This document shows, one piece after another, positions 1 through 5,701 of a stretch of 5,701 nt of DNA. Location: contig USEK01000099.1 in assembly GCA_900553705.1 (NCBI GenBank), positions 1-5,701 on the forward strand, given 5' to 3'. This DNA comes from an uncultured Collinsella sp. (GTDB lineage Bacteria > Actinomycetota > Coriobacteriia > Coriobacteriales > Coriobacteriaceae). The notes under the pieces were generated by a model. That model had not been told where the DNA came from. It made no database searches and saw only the letters and a program-made list of their open reading frames with translations. The position numbers and the translations under genes were made by a program. How positions within the stretch are numbered: the stretch's first letter is position 1; each line of letters opens with the position of its first letter.

Positions 1-49
1 ACGAGATTCCTCTACGTCTCGTGGGCTCGGAGATGTGTATAAGAGACAG
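1..49 (+). other. Illumina Nextera Read-2 adapter plus i7 index (artefact, not genomic)
   Basis: Positions 31-49 are the 19-bp Tn5 mosaic end (AGATGTGTATAAGAGACAG). Positions 16-30 (GTCTCGTGGGCTCGG) are the Nextera Read-2 arm. Positions 8-15 (TCCTCTAC) sit where the 8-base i7 index belongs, and 1-7 (ACGAGAT) match the tail of the P7 primer. The index reads GTAGAGGA on the other strand, which from memory is Nextera N712. This is untrimmed library sequence, so genomic DNA begins at about position 50. Translated on the minus strand it gives the well-known contaminant tail VSYTHLRAHET. Confidence 0.98.
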
Positions 50-158
50 CCACCGACTCATCACCATCGTCTTCGTACGTATGTAGAACATAGGAAATGC
101 CGGCACTTTCCAGCTCGCGCATCGCATTGGTTTTTGGCGTCTTTACAGCCTTTGCCAT
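50..158 (-). CDS. ybaK: Cys-tRNA(Pro) deacylase, YbaK/EbsC family (N-terminal fragment, cut by contig end)
   Basis: Only the first 36 codons are native; the rest lies beyond the contig. The N-terminus reads MAKAVKTPKTNAMRELESAG followed by ISYVLHTYEDDGDESV. This fits the start of YbaK/EbsC proteins, which open with a short helix (KTNAMR-L-, compare AVKLLEK in E. coli YbaK) and then a strand ending in HTYE. Known members hydrolyse Cys-tRNA(Pro) made in error by prolyl-tRNA synthetase and act in the cytoplasm. The ATG at 158 is chosen because AAAGGA (165-170) lies six bases upstream and because conserved sequence starts there; residues upstream in the same frame look non-coding. The gene lies downstream of uvrA in the same direction but is separated from it by a likely terminator, so it is probably transcribed on its own. 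From residue 37 on, the reading frame is adapter. The catalytic lysine region is absent, so the assignment rests on the N-terminus only. Confidence 0.68.
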
Positions 159-195
159 GACATATCCTTTCTCTCGCATTCGGACGCAAGGATTA

Positions 196-226
196 AGTAT
201 ATGTCCAATTCGGCTGCATACGTCAC
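196..226 (-). promoter_or_regulatory. Candidate promoter for the ybaK-like gene
   Basis: On the minus strand TATACT (196-201) matches five of six bases of the -10 consensus. GTGACG (221-226) is a weak -35, four of six, with a long 19-bp spacer. The position, about 38 bp upstream of the ATG and after the uvrA hairpin, suits a promoter for the deacylase gene. The match is modest and could be chance. Confidence 0.35.
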
Positions 227-239
227 TTCGACACAGCAA

Positions 240-270
240 GCGCCATCGAATCACAAGGAGTCGATGGCGC
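240..270 (-). terminator. Probable intrinsic terminator of uvrA
   Basis: A perfect 10-bp inverted repeat, GCGCCATCGA (240-249) and TCGATGGCGC (261-270), encloses an 11-base loop. It begins 20 bases past the uvrA stop codon. On the minus strand the stem is followed by TTGCTGTG, a T-rich but interrupted tract, so termination may be incomplete. No T run follows on the plus strand, which supports minus-strand use. Confidence 0.65.
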
Positions 271-290
271 CCATAAACTGAATCGCCTAT

Positions 291-3170
291 TTATTGAGCA
301 TCAAGTTGAGCCTGACGCTCCCGGTCACGCCTGAGCAACGGCGCCAAAAACTTGCCCGTATAACTCTGCGGACAGTCCGCAACCTGCTCCGGTGTGCCCG
401 AAACCACGACGGTTCCGCCGCCGTTACCGCCCTCGGGACCCATATCGATCAGGCGGTCGGCAACCTTGATGACATCAAGGTTGTGCTCAATCACCAGCAC
501 CGTGTTGCCCGCATCGACCAAGCGCTGCAGCACATCGAGCAGCTGGCGGACGTCCTCAAAATGAAGACCGGTCGTCGGCTCGTCCAAAATATAGAACGTC
601 TTGCCCGTCTGGCGTCGATGAAGCTCCTTGGCGAGCTTCACACGCTGCGCCTCGCCGCCCGAGAGCGTCGTGGCGGGCTGGCCCAGGCTCACGTAGCCTA
701 AGCCTACATCGTACAGCGTCTGGAGCTTGCGCTTAATCTGCGGGATATTCCCAAAGAAGGCCAGCGCCTCGGTGACGCTCATGTCGAGCACGTCCGAGAT
801 GGTCTTGCCACGGTAGGTGACCTCGAGTGTCTCGCGGTTGTAGCGTTTACCGCCGCAAACTTCGCAGGGAACGTAGATATCGGGAAGGAAGTGCATCTCG
901 ATCTTGATCTGCCCGTCGCCCTTGCACGCCTCGCAGCGCCCGCCACTCACATTAAAGGAGAAACGACCCGGCGAGTAGCCGCGCGCCTTCGACTCCGGCG
1001 TACTCGCAAACAGCGCGCGAAGATCATCCCACAGGCCGATATAGGTAGCAGGGTTGGAACGCGGCGTGCGGCCAATCGGCGACTGGTCGATATCGATAAC
1101 CTTATCGATACACTCGATGCCCTCGATTTTTTTATACGGACCCACAGGGCGCGTCGAACGGTGAATAGCATTCGTAAGGGCAGGCGCAATGGTGTCGGTA
1201 ACCAGGGAGCTCTTGCCCGATCCCGACACGCCGGTAACAACCGTAAGCGTACCAAACTCGATCTTGGCGGTAACGTTTTTGAGGTTGTTGGCTCGAGCGC
1301 CCGTAATTTTAAGGCAGCCGCGACCGGGCTTGCGCCGTTCATCAGGCACCCGAATCATTCGTTTGCCGGTCAGATAAGCGCCCGTCATCGACTCAGGACA
1401 CGCCATGATATCAGCAGGCGTTCCCGCCGCGACTACGTGTCCGCCGTTGACACCGGCGCCGGGCCCCATGTCGATCACGTAGTCGGCGGCACGGATTGTA
1501 TCCTCGTCGTGTTCGACAACGATAACGGTATTGCCGATATCGCGCAGGCGCTCGAGCGTCTTGATCAGGCGCTCGTTGTCACGCTGATGAAGACCGATCG
1601 AGGGCTCGTCCAGAATATAGAGCACGCCCATGAGACCCGCGCCGATCTGCGTTGCCAAGCGAATACGCTGTGCCTCGCCACCGGAAAGCGTCGCCGAGGC
1701 GCGATTGAGTGTCAGATAGTCGAGTCCAACATCGACCAGAAAACGCAGGCGCTCCAGAATTTCCTTGACGATACGGCCGCCGATAAACTGTTGGCGCTCG
1801 GTGAGTTCCAGGCCCTCAAAAAACTCGAGCGATTCACGGCACGACAGGCAACAAACTTCGTAAATGGACTTGCCGCCCACGGTGACGGCGAGCATCTCAG
1901 GGCGCAAACGAGCGCCGTGGCAGGTCGAGCACGGCTCCTCGCGAATGTACTTCTCCAGGCGCGCCTTGGTGTTCTCGTTCGTCGTCTCGGTATAGCGTTC
2001 GTACAGGATGTTGCGAACGCCCGAAAACTTGGTATCCCACTGGCTGCGACGTCCGTCGAGCTTTTGGTAGTCGACCGAGATCTTCGTATCGCCCAGGCCA
2101 TCCAAGAATGCACGACGCACGCGAGGGGGCAAGTCCTCCCACGGCGTATCGGCGCTCACCTTAAAGTGTTTGCAGACCGCAGCAAAAATCTGCGGATAGT
2201 AGTTCGAATTGCCAAACAGGCTACCAAAGACTCCGTCGGCAATGGACTTCGAGGGGTCCTCGATCAGCGCCTCGGCATCAACGGTTTTCTTAAAGCCCAG
2301 GCCGTCGCACTCAGGACATGCGCCATAGGGAGCGTTAAACGAAAAATCACGCGGCTGAAGATCGTCAATGGAGTGTCCATGCTCCGGGCACGCCAAGGCC
2401 AACGAATACTCCAGAAGCTCGCCCTCGGTCCCCTCGGGAGCATCACGATCGGGCAGCATGTACACGTTTACATTGCCGTGAGCCAGCGCGGTCGCCTGCT
2501 CAACAGACTCGGCGATACGGCCCAGAGAGTTCTCACGGATCACGATGCGATCGACCACGACCTCGATATCGTGCTTGAACTTCTTGTCCAGATCGATCGG
2601 ATCGTCGAGCGAGCGCACTTCGCCGTCGACACGCACGCGGCTAAAGCCCTCGGCGCGAAGGTCCTCAAACAGTTTGGTGTACTCGCCTTTTCGCCCGCGC
2701 ACCACCGGTGCCAGCACAAACGCGCGGCGACCCTCCCCCGCCGCCAAGACTTTGTCGGCAACCTGGTCGGTCGTCTGGCGCTCAATGACGCGGCCGCATT
2801 CGGGACAGTGCGGGGTGCCCACACGGGCGAACAGCAGGCGCAGATAGTCATAAATCTCGGTTACGGTGCCAACCGTCGAGCGAGGGTTTTTAGACGTCGT
2901 CTTTTGGTCGATCGACACCGCCGGCGAAAGGCCGTCGATTGAATCCAGGTCGGGTTTGTCCATCTGGCCCAAGAACTGGCGTGCATAGCTCGAAAGGCTC
3001 TCGACGTATCGACGCTGGCCCTCGGCATAGATAGTGTCAAATGCCAGCGAGCTCTTGCCCGAGCCAGAAAGACCGGTAATGACCACGAGTTGGTCACGCG
3101 GAATGGAAACATCGATATCGCGGAGGTTGTGCTCACGAGCGCCGCGAATAACGATAGAAGAATCAGACAT
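291..3170 (-). CDS. uvrA: UvrABC excinuclease subunit A (damage-recognition ATPase)
   Basis: UvrA dimerises, scans DNA for bulky lesions, loads UvrB and then leaves; it acts in the cytoplasm in global nucleotide excision repair. The 959-residue product has the full tandem ABC architecture: Walker A GLSGSGKS (33-40), UvrB-binding and insertion regions (about 130-400), signature LSGGEAQ (495-501) with Walker B ILDEP (519-523), then Walker A GVSGSGKS (647-654), signature LSGGEAQ (836-842) and ILDEP (861-865). Zinc-type ligands are C122/C125, C261 with H264 or H266 plus C285/C288, C414/C417, and C746/C749/C769/C772. Length is near the family norm (E. coli, 940) with no frameshift. The ATG at 3170 is chosen over one 22 codons upstream because conserved sequence (SIVIRGAREHNL) begins just after it and AAGGAG lies five bases before it. 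Oddities are a His replacing the usual second Cys of the 261-288 zinc site and extra cysteines at 440, 441 and 444. A LexA-like box upstream suggests SOS control. Confidence 0.98.
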   Translation of the reverse strand: MSDSSIVIRGAREHNLRDIDVSIPRDQLVVITGLSGSGKSSLAFDTIYAEGQRRYVESLSSYARQFLGQMDKPDLDSIDGLSPAVSIDQKTTSKNPRSTVGTVTEIYDYLRLLFARVGTPHCPECGRVIERQTTDQVADKVLAAGEGRRAFVLAPVVRGRKGEYTKLFEDLRAEGFSRVRVDGEVRSLDDPIDLDKKFKHDIEVVVDRIVIRENSLGRIAESVEQATALAHGNVNVYMLPDRDAPEGTEGELLEYSLALACPEHGHSIDDLQPRDFSFNAPYGACPECDGLGFKKTVDAEALIEDPSKSIADGVFGSLFGNSNYYPQIFAAVCKHFKVSADTPWEDLPPRVRRAFLDGLGDTKISVDYQKLDGRRSQWDTKFSGVRNILYERYTETTNENTKARLEKYIREEPCSTCHGARLRPEMLAVTVGGKSIYEVCCLSCRESLEFFEGLELTERQQFIGGRIVKEILERLRFLVDVGLDYLTLNRASATLSGGEAQRIRLATQIGAGLMGVLYILDEPSIGLHQRDNERLIKTLERLRDIGNTVIVVEHDEDTIRAADYVIDMGPGAGVNGGHVVAAGTPADIMACPESMTGAYLTGKRMIRVPDERRKPGRGCLKITGARANNLKNVTAKIEFGTLTVVTGVSGSGKSSLVTDTIAPALTNAIHRSTRPVGPYKKIEGIECIDKVIDIDQSPIGRTPRSNPATYIGLWDDLRALFASTPESKARGYSPGRFSFNVSGGRCEACKGDGQIKIEMHFLPDIYVPCEVCGGKRYNRETLEVTYRGKTISDVLDMSVTEALAFFGNIPQIKRKLQTLYDVGLGYVSLGQPATTLSGGEAQRVKLAKELHRRQTGKTFYILDEPTTGLHFEDVRQLLDVLQRLVDAGNTVLVIEHNLDVIKVADRLIDMGPEGGNGGGTVVVSGTPEQVADCPQSYTGKFLAPLLRRDRERQAQLDAQ

Positions 3171-3175
3171 GGAAG

Positions 3176-3188
3176 CTCCTTGCCTCCT
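3176..3188 (-). promoter_or_regulatory. Tandem Shine-Dalgarno sequences for uvrA
   Basis: Reading the minus strand, AGGAGG (3183-3188) is followed one base later by AAGGAG (3176-3181). The nearer copy is five bases from the ATG at 3170, the farther one 12 bases. The pair fixes the start codon and would give strong ribosome loading; only the nearer copy has ordinary spacing. Confidence 0.75.
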
Positions 3189-3198
3189 ATTGCATCGA

Positions 3199-3204
3199 AT
3201 CATA
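3199..3204 (-). promoter_or_regulatory. Candidate -10 element of uvrA promoter
   Basis: TATGAT on the minus strand matches five of six bases of the -10 consensus, about 29 bp upstream of the uvrA ATG. No convincing -35 hexamer lies 16-18 bp further upstream, so the call is tentative. Transcription would begin near 3192, leaving a leader of about 22 bases that still includes both Shine-Dalgarno sequences. The LexA-like box would then lie around -40 to -53. Confidence 0.4.
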
Positions 3205-3231
3205 CTGCCGATGAGTTTAGCGCACTCGACG

Positions 3232-3245
3232 CGCACAGATGTTCG
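3232..3245 (-). promoter_or_regulatory. LexA/SOS box candidate upstream of uvrA
   Basis: On the minus strand the site reads CGAACATCTGTGCG. It matches the Gram-positive LexA box CGAAC-N4-GTTCG at nine of ten fixed positions, the single mismatch being G for T in the right arm. It lies 62-75 bp upstream of the uvrA start. LexA repression of uvrA is well established in Bacillus and in actinobacteria, so the placement makes biological sense. The site could also influence the divergent gene, whose start is 118 bp away on the other side. Confidence 0.6.
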
Positions 3246-3313
3246 TAATACAAGATTCGCAGACCTTTAGCTTTGCGTATCGGGTGCTTTGTTTCTCGAA
3301 ATACCGTGGAGAG

Positions 3314-3336
3314 GTTACAGTAATCTAATACTGAAC
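3314..3336 (+). repeat. Short inverted repeat in the leader region of the LTA-synthase-like gene
   Basis: CAGTA (3318-3322) and TACTG (3329-3333) form a 5-bp dyad with a 6-base AT-rich centre. Flanking GTT (3314-3316) and AAC (3334-3336) extend it to eight pairs if A3317 is bulged. It lies about 30 bp before the start codon in the most AT-rich part of the intergenic region, where a promoter is expected. It may be an operator, but no regulator family is recognised. No strong -35/-10 pair was found here; GTTACA (3314-3319) with TAATTT (3338-3343), 18 bp apart, is the best weak option. Confidence 0.35.
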
Positions 3337-3351
3337 TTAATTTGCCGTAAC

Positions 3352-3357
3352 AGAGGA
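3352..3357 (+). promoter_or_regulatory. Ribosome binding site deciding the start at 3364
   Basis: AGAGGA lies six bases before the ATG at 3364. This decides against the in-frame ATG at 3289, whose 25 extra residues are not membrane-like and have no comparable site upstream. Confidence 0.75.
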
Positions 3358-3363
3358 ACGTCC

Positions 3364-5517
3364 ATGACCGAAGATATCCCCCTTGAAATCACTTCGAGCG
3401 ACATGGCCAATCTGCCCATATTCATCGCCGTCCTTATCGTGGCCATCGTCGTGGTGCGCGTATATTTTTCAATCAAACACAATGAAAAGCCGCCCATTGC
3501 CCGCGTCTTTTGGTGCGCGACGCTCCTCATCCCGCTCGGCGTGGTAGCTGCATGGATTACGAATCAATTGCTCGTAAATGAGGACAGTTCCCTATGGCTC
3601 CTTTCTTATTCGGCGCTCGGTGCTGCCGCCGTCATACTTCTTGTCGAGCCCTTGGTTTCGGGACTTATCGACCAAACCGATCTTGCGACGGGAACGGTTG
3701 CCTGTATTTGCCGTGACATCCTTGTCATCGCCGCTGTTTCAGCGCTCTCGTTCGTTTCACTCGAAATTGCCTGTAACGAAACGTTCTATCGCATTCCCGC
3801 CAACTCATTCGGGTTTTCCGTCGGGCTGCTCGCGACGGTTCTGCTCTCCCTTTATTTGCTGGGACAGCGTCATGGAGGCGTCATGGCCCTCGTGCCCGTC
3901 GCCTGTTGCATCCTTGGCATTGCCGAGCACTTCGTCATAACGTTTAAAGGCGAGGCCATCCTGCCAAGCGATATCTTGGCCCTTGGCACCGCAATGGAAG
4001 TGAGCGAGGGATACGAGTTTACCTTTACCGCCGGAATCGTAACCTCTCTAGCCCTGCTGGAGATTTCCCTGGGGCTTCTTTCGCTTATCCGACCGAGAAA
4101 GCTCCGTACGCCCACCCATGTGTTCCCCGCAATCGCCGCTAACCTCTGCGCTTTTCTGCTAGTGACCGTTGTGGGGCTCTCGGGCTTTTCCAGCATCGAC
4201 TTGGAGCAGGCGCTGAATTTTGGATTTGACCGTTGGCAGCCCATCACCACGTATGCGTCTCAGGGTTTTATCACTTCGTTCACCGAAATGGTCAACGAGT
4301 TGCCCATTGAGAAGCCCGAAGACTATACGCCCGATGAGGCGCAGAGCATCGAGCAGGAGCTCGCCGCCATCTACGACAGCACGTATGGCTCGAGCGAGCA
4401 GCGCGCGGCGGCCGTTGCCCAGTTCAATGAAATCAAGCCGACGATTGTTGCCGTCATGAACGAGAGTTTTAGCGACCTTTCGTGCTTTGAGCAGCTCCAG
4501 GCGGCCGGGTACGCCGGCCCCGCATTCTACAACTCGCTTCCCGACACACTTGTTCGCGGCACCATGCTCGCTTCGGTCACCGGTGGCGGAACGGCAAACT
4601 CCGAATTCGAATTTTTGACCGGAGCGACAACGGCCTTTGTCGGATTAGGCAAAATCCCCTATCAGCTGTATCAGATGAATGGCGTCAACAGCCTGGCAAA
4701 GGACCTTAAAGAGCTTGGGTATACCGCTACCGCTATGCACCCGCAAAACCCCGTCAACTACCATCGAGATAAAATCTATCAGCAGCTGGGCTTTGGAGAC
4801 TTTCTTTCAATCGGCGATTTCGAAGGTGCGCCCTGTTACCATGCCGGCGTATGCGACTACGCCACCTACGACAAGATACTCGACCTGCTTAGAACCGACG
4901 AAGCGCCGCAGTTCATCTTTGACGTCACGATGCAAAATCACGGCGGCTACGACTATGGCACCGTTCCCGCCGAAGAGCTGACAAACTATTGGGTCGAGGG
5001 AGCCAGCGAGGGCGCCAATAGCGCGCTCAACACCTATCTCACCTGCATCAACGCATCCGACCGGGACCTCGAGTACTTCATCAACGAGCTCCGCAATATC
5101 GGCAGACCGGTTGTCCTTGTCTTTTTTGGCGACCATCAGCCGAGCGCCGCAACGACTCTCAACGACGAGCTGTACCCTCAGGAAGATACGGCAAGCCACG
5201 CTTTCCGTGTCTATCAGTCGACCTATTTCGTCTGGGCTAACTATGAAATCGCCGGCAATACCGAGCTCAACGTCTACGACACCGTCGGGGCAAACGAGAT
5301 TGCAGCCATTACCCTTAATAAGATCGGCGCCCCGCTCACCGACTATCAAAAGGCCCTGCTTGCAACAAGGTCAGATGTGCCCACCATCAATGTCGCCGGC
5401 TATCTTGGTGCCGACGGGCTGCGCTACGACTTGGAATCTGAAGACAGCCCATACACCTCGACGATCGATAAGCTGCAGCGCATGCAATACCTCGAGTTCG
5501 CCAGCAAAGTTCAGTAA
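3364..5517 (+). CDS. LTA synthase family membrane phosphoglycerol transferase (sulfatase fold)
   Basis: The 717-residue product pairs an N-terminal membrane domain with an extracytoplasmic alkaline-phosphatase-superfamily domain. About eight hydrophobic segments are seen (near 16-37, 47-69, 77-98, 113-135, 149-167, 172-193, 221-243, 255-276). The catalytic domain (about 355-680) has the LtaS metal and nucleophile set: E367 in MNESFSD, T410 in GGGTANSEFEF, and D590/H591 in FFGDHQP. Y466-H467-R468 and H526 in MQNHGGY sit where LtaS has its W-N-R and substrate-binding His. Family members move glycerol phosphate from phosphatidylglycerol onto a lipid anchor or a wall polysaccharide, using a metal such as manganese. 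LtaS of S. aureus has five helices and 646 residues, so this relative is larger; the acceptor (LTA, wall glycan or membrane glycan) cannot be told from sequence. The gene stands alone, divergent from uvrA. I am confident of family and chemistry, not of product polymer. Confidence 0.9.
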   Translation: MTEDIPLEITSSDMANLPIFIAVLIVAIVVVRVYFSIKHNEKPPIARVFWCATLLIPLGVVAAWITNQLLVNEDSSLWLLSYSALGAAAVILLVEPLVSGLIDQTDLATGTVACICRDILVIAAVSALSFVSLEIACNETFYRIPANSFGFSVGLLATVLLSLYLLGQRHGGVMALVPVACCILGIAEHFVITFKGEAILPSDILALGTAMEVSEGYEFTFTAGIVTSLALLEISLGLLSLIRPRKLRTPTHVFPAIAANLCAFLLVTVVGLSGFSSIDLEQALNFGFDRWQPITTYASQGFITSFTEMVNELPIEKPEDYTPDEAQSIEQELAAIYDSTYGSSEQRAAAVAQFNEIKPTIVAVMNESFSDLSCFEQLQAAGYAGPAFYNSLPDTLVRGTMLASVTGGGTANSEFEFLTGATTAFVGLGKIPYQLYQMNGVNSLAKDLKELGYTATAMHPQNPVNYHRDKIYQQLGFGDFLSIGDFEGAPCYHAGVCDYATYDKILDLLRTDEAPQFIFDVTMQNHGGYDYGTVPAEELTNYWVEGASEGANSALNTYLTCINASDRDLEYFINELRNIGRPVVLVFFGDHQPSAATTLNDELYPQEDTASHAFRVYQSTYFVWANYEIAGNTELNVYDTVGANEIAAITLNKIGAPLTDYQKALLATRSDVPTINVAGYLGADGLRYDLESEDSPYTSTIDKLQRMQYLEFASKVQ

Positions 5518-5521
5518 GCCC

Positions 5522-5566
5522 GCCCATTCGCTTGGGCCCATCGTATTGCAAACACGCTCGGCCCAA
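5522..5566 (+). terminator. Possible terminator region with two competing hairpins after the LTA-synthase-like gene
   Basis: A small hairpin pairs GCCCA (5522-5526) with TGGGC (5533-5537). A second, 7-bp, stem pairs TTGGGCC (5532-5538) with GGCCCAA (5560-5566) around a 21-base loop. The two share 5533-5537 and cannot form together. They begin five bases after the stop codon, as a terminator would, but neither is followed by a T run, so intrinsic termination is doubtful. Confidence 0.35.
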
Positions 5567-5577
5567 ATGCATCGCAA

Positions 5578-5607
5578 ATGACTCCCGCTCGCAAACGAGG
5601 GTACAAT
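5578..5607 (+). promoter_or_regulatory. Candidate promoter for a gene beyond the right contig end
   Basis: TACAAT (5602-5607) matches five of six bases of the -10 consensus. ATGACT (5578-5583) matches four of six of the -35, with an 18-bp spacer. Transcription would start near 5614 and run off the contig. The spacer contains a small CTCG/CGAG dyad (5588-5591, 5596-5599). The GC-rich GGGGCCCC stretch at 5627-5640 would lie in the leader. No start codon with a ribosome binding site is seen before 5654. Confidence 0.5.
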
Positions 5608-5654
5608 GACGCTCGTGTCACATCGCGGGGCCCCGGCCCCAACATATACAAAGG

Positions 5655-5701
5655 CTGTCTCTTATACACATCTGACGCTGCCGACGACTAGTCGAGTGTA
5701 G
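5655..5701 (-). other. Illumina Nextera Read-1 adapter plus i5 index (artefact, not genomic)
   Basis: Positions 5655-5673 are the reverse complement of the Tn5 mosaic end. Positions 5674-5687 (GACGCTGCCGACGA) are the Read-1 arm reversed. Positions 5688-5695 (CTAGTCGA) occupy the i5 index slot, and 5696-5701 (GTGTAG) begin the P5 sequence. The index reads TCGACTAG on the other strand, which from memory is Nextera S513. Genomic sequence ends at about 5654. Confidence 0.98.

Noticed and set aside
31..49. Tn5 mosaic end as evidence of a real transposon, with an inverted copy at 5655-5673
   Set aside because: Both copies are continuous with Illumina Read-1/Read-2 arms, index bases and P5/P7 pieces, so they come from tagmentation library preparation, not from a mobile element in the genome.
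294..701. A 135-codon plus-strand open frame with some repair-like composition
   Set aside because: It is antisense to the conserved C-terminal ATPase domain of uvrA, has no clear ribosome binding site and shows no family motif.
891..2942. A 683-codon open frame on the plus strand, antisense to uvrA
   Set aside because: It lies entirely within uvrA, has a low-complexity Arg/Ala/Leu-rich translation with no recognisable domain, and arises from the GC-rich codon pattern of uvrA on the opposite strand.
3171..3236. A longer UvrA start 22 codons upstream
   Set aside because: The added residues are not UvrA-like, they overlap the Shine-Dalgarno and putative -10 region, and the ATG at 3170 has a well-placed ribosome binding site.
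4807..5349. A 180-codon minus-strand open frame inside the LTA-synthase-like gene
   Set aside because: It is a shadow of the catalytic-domain coding sequence, lacks a ribosome binding site and has no recognisable motif.
5627..5640. GC palindrome GGGGCCCCGGCCCC as a terminator or protein site
   Set aside because: It is short, has no T run and sits after a candidate promoter; in a GC-rich genome such a stretch is not informative by itself.

Overview
This is a short assembled contig that looks like ordinary chromosome from a moderately GC-rich bacterium. The UvrA sequence, the long LTA-synthase-like protein and the codon use suggest a gut actinobacterium of class Coriobacteriia, perhaps Collinsella. 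That placement rests on remembered family resemblance and is inference. The genomic part runs from about 50 to 5654. Both ends are Illumina Nextera adapter sequence (1-49 and 5655-5701) left untrimmed, so nothing biological should be read from them.

Layout, left to right. A fragment of a YbaK/EbsC-type Cys-tRNA(Pro) deacylase gene (158 down to 50, minus strand) is cut by the contig end. A 132-bp gap follows, holding a perfect 10-bp hairpin that probably ends uvrA transcription and a weak candidate promoter for the deacylase. The complete uvrA gene (3170 to 291, minus strand) encodes the damage-sensing ATPase of nucleotide excision repair. A 193-bp divergent intergenic region carries a near-consensus Gram-positive LexA (SOS) box, a possible -10 element and tandem Shine-Dalgarno sequences for uvrA, plus a short inverted repeat just upstream of the next gene. 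The complete plus-strand gene (3364 to 5517) encodes a polytopic membrane protein with an extracytoplasmic LTA-synthase/sulfatase-fold domain. The last 137 bp hold two mutually exclusive hairpins and a good candidate promoter for a gene beyond the contig.

The three genes do not form an obvious pathway: one serves translation fidelity, one DNA repair and one cell-envelope polymer synthesis. No mobile element, CRISPR array, tRNA or rRNA was seen. The points most worth a second look are the SOS box, the extra cysteines and altered zinc ligand in UvrA, the apparent 8-helix N-out/C-out topology of the phosphoglycerol transferase, and the adapter artefact, which creates a chimeric protein tail.
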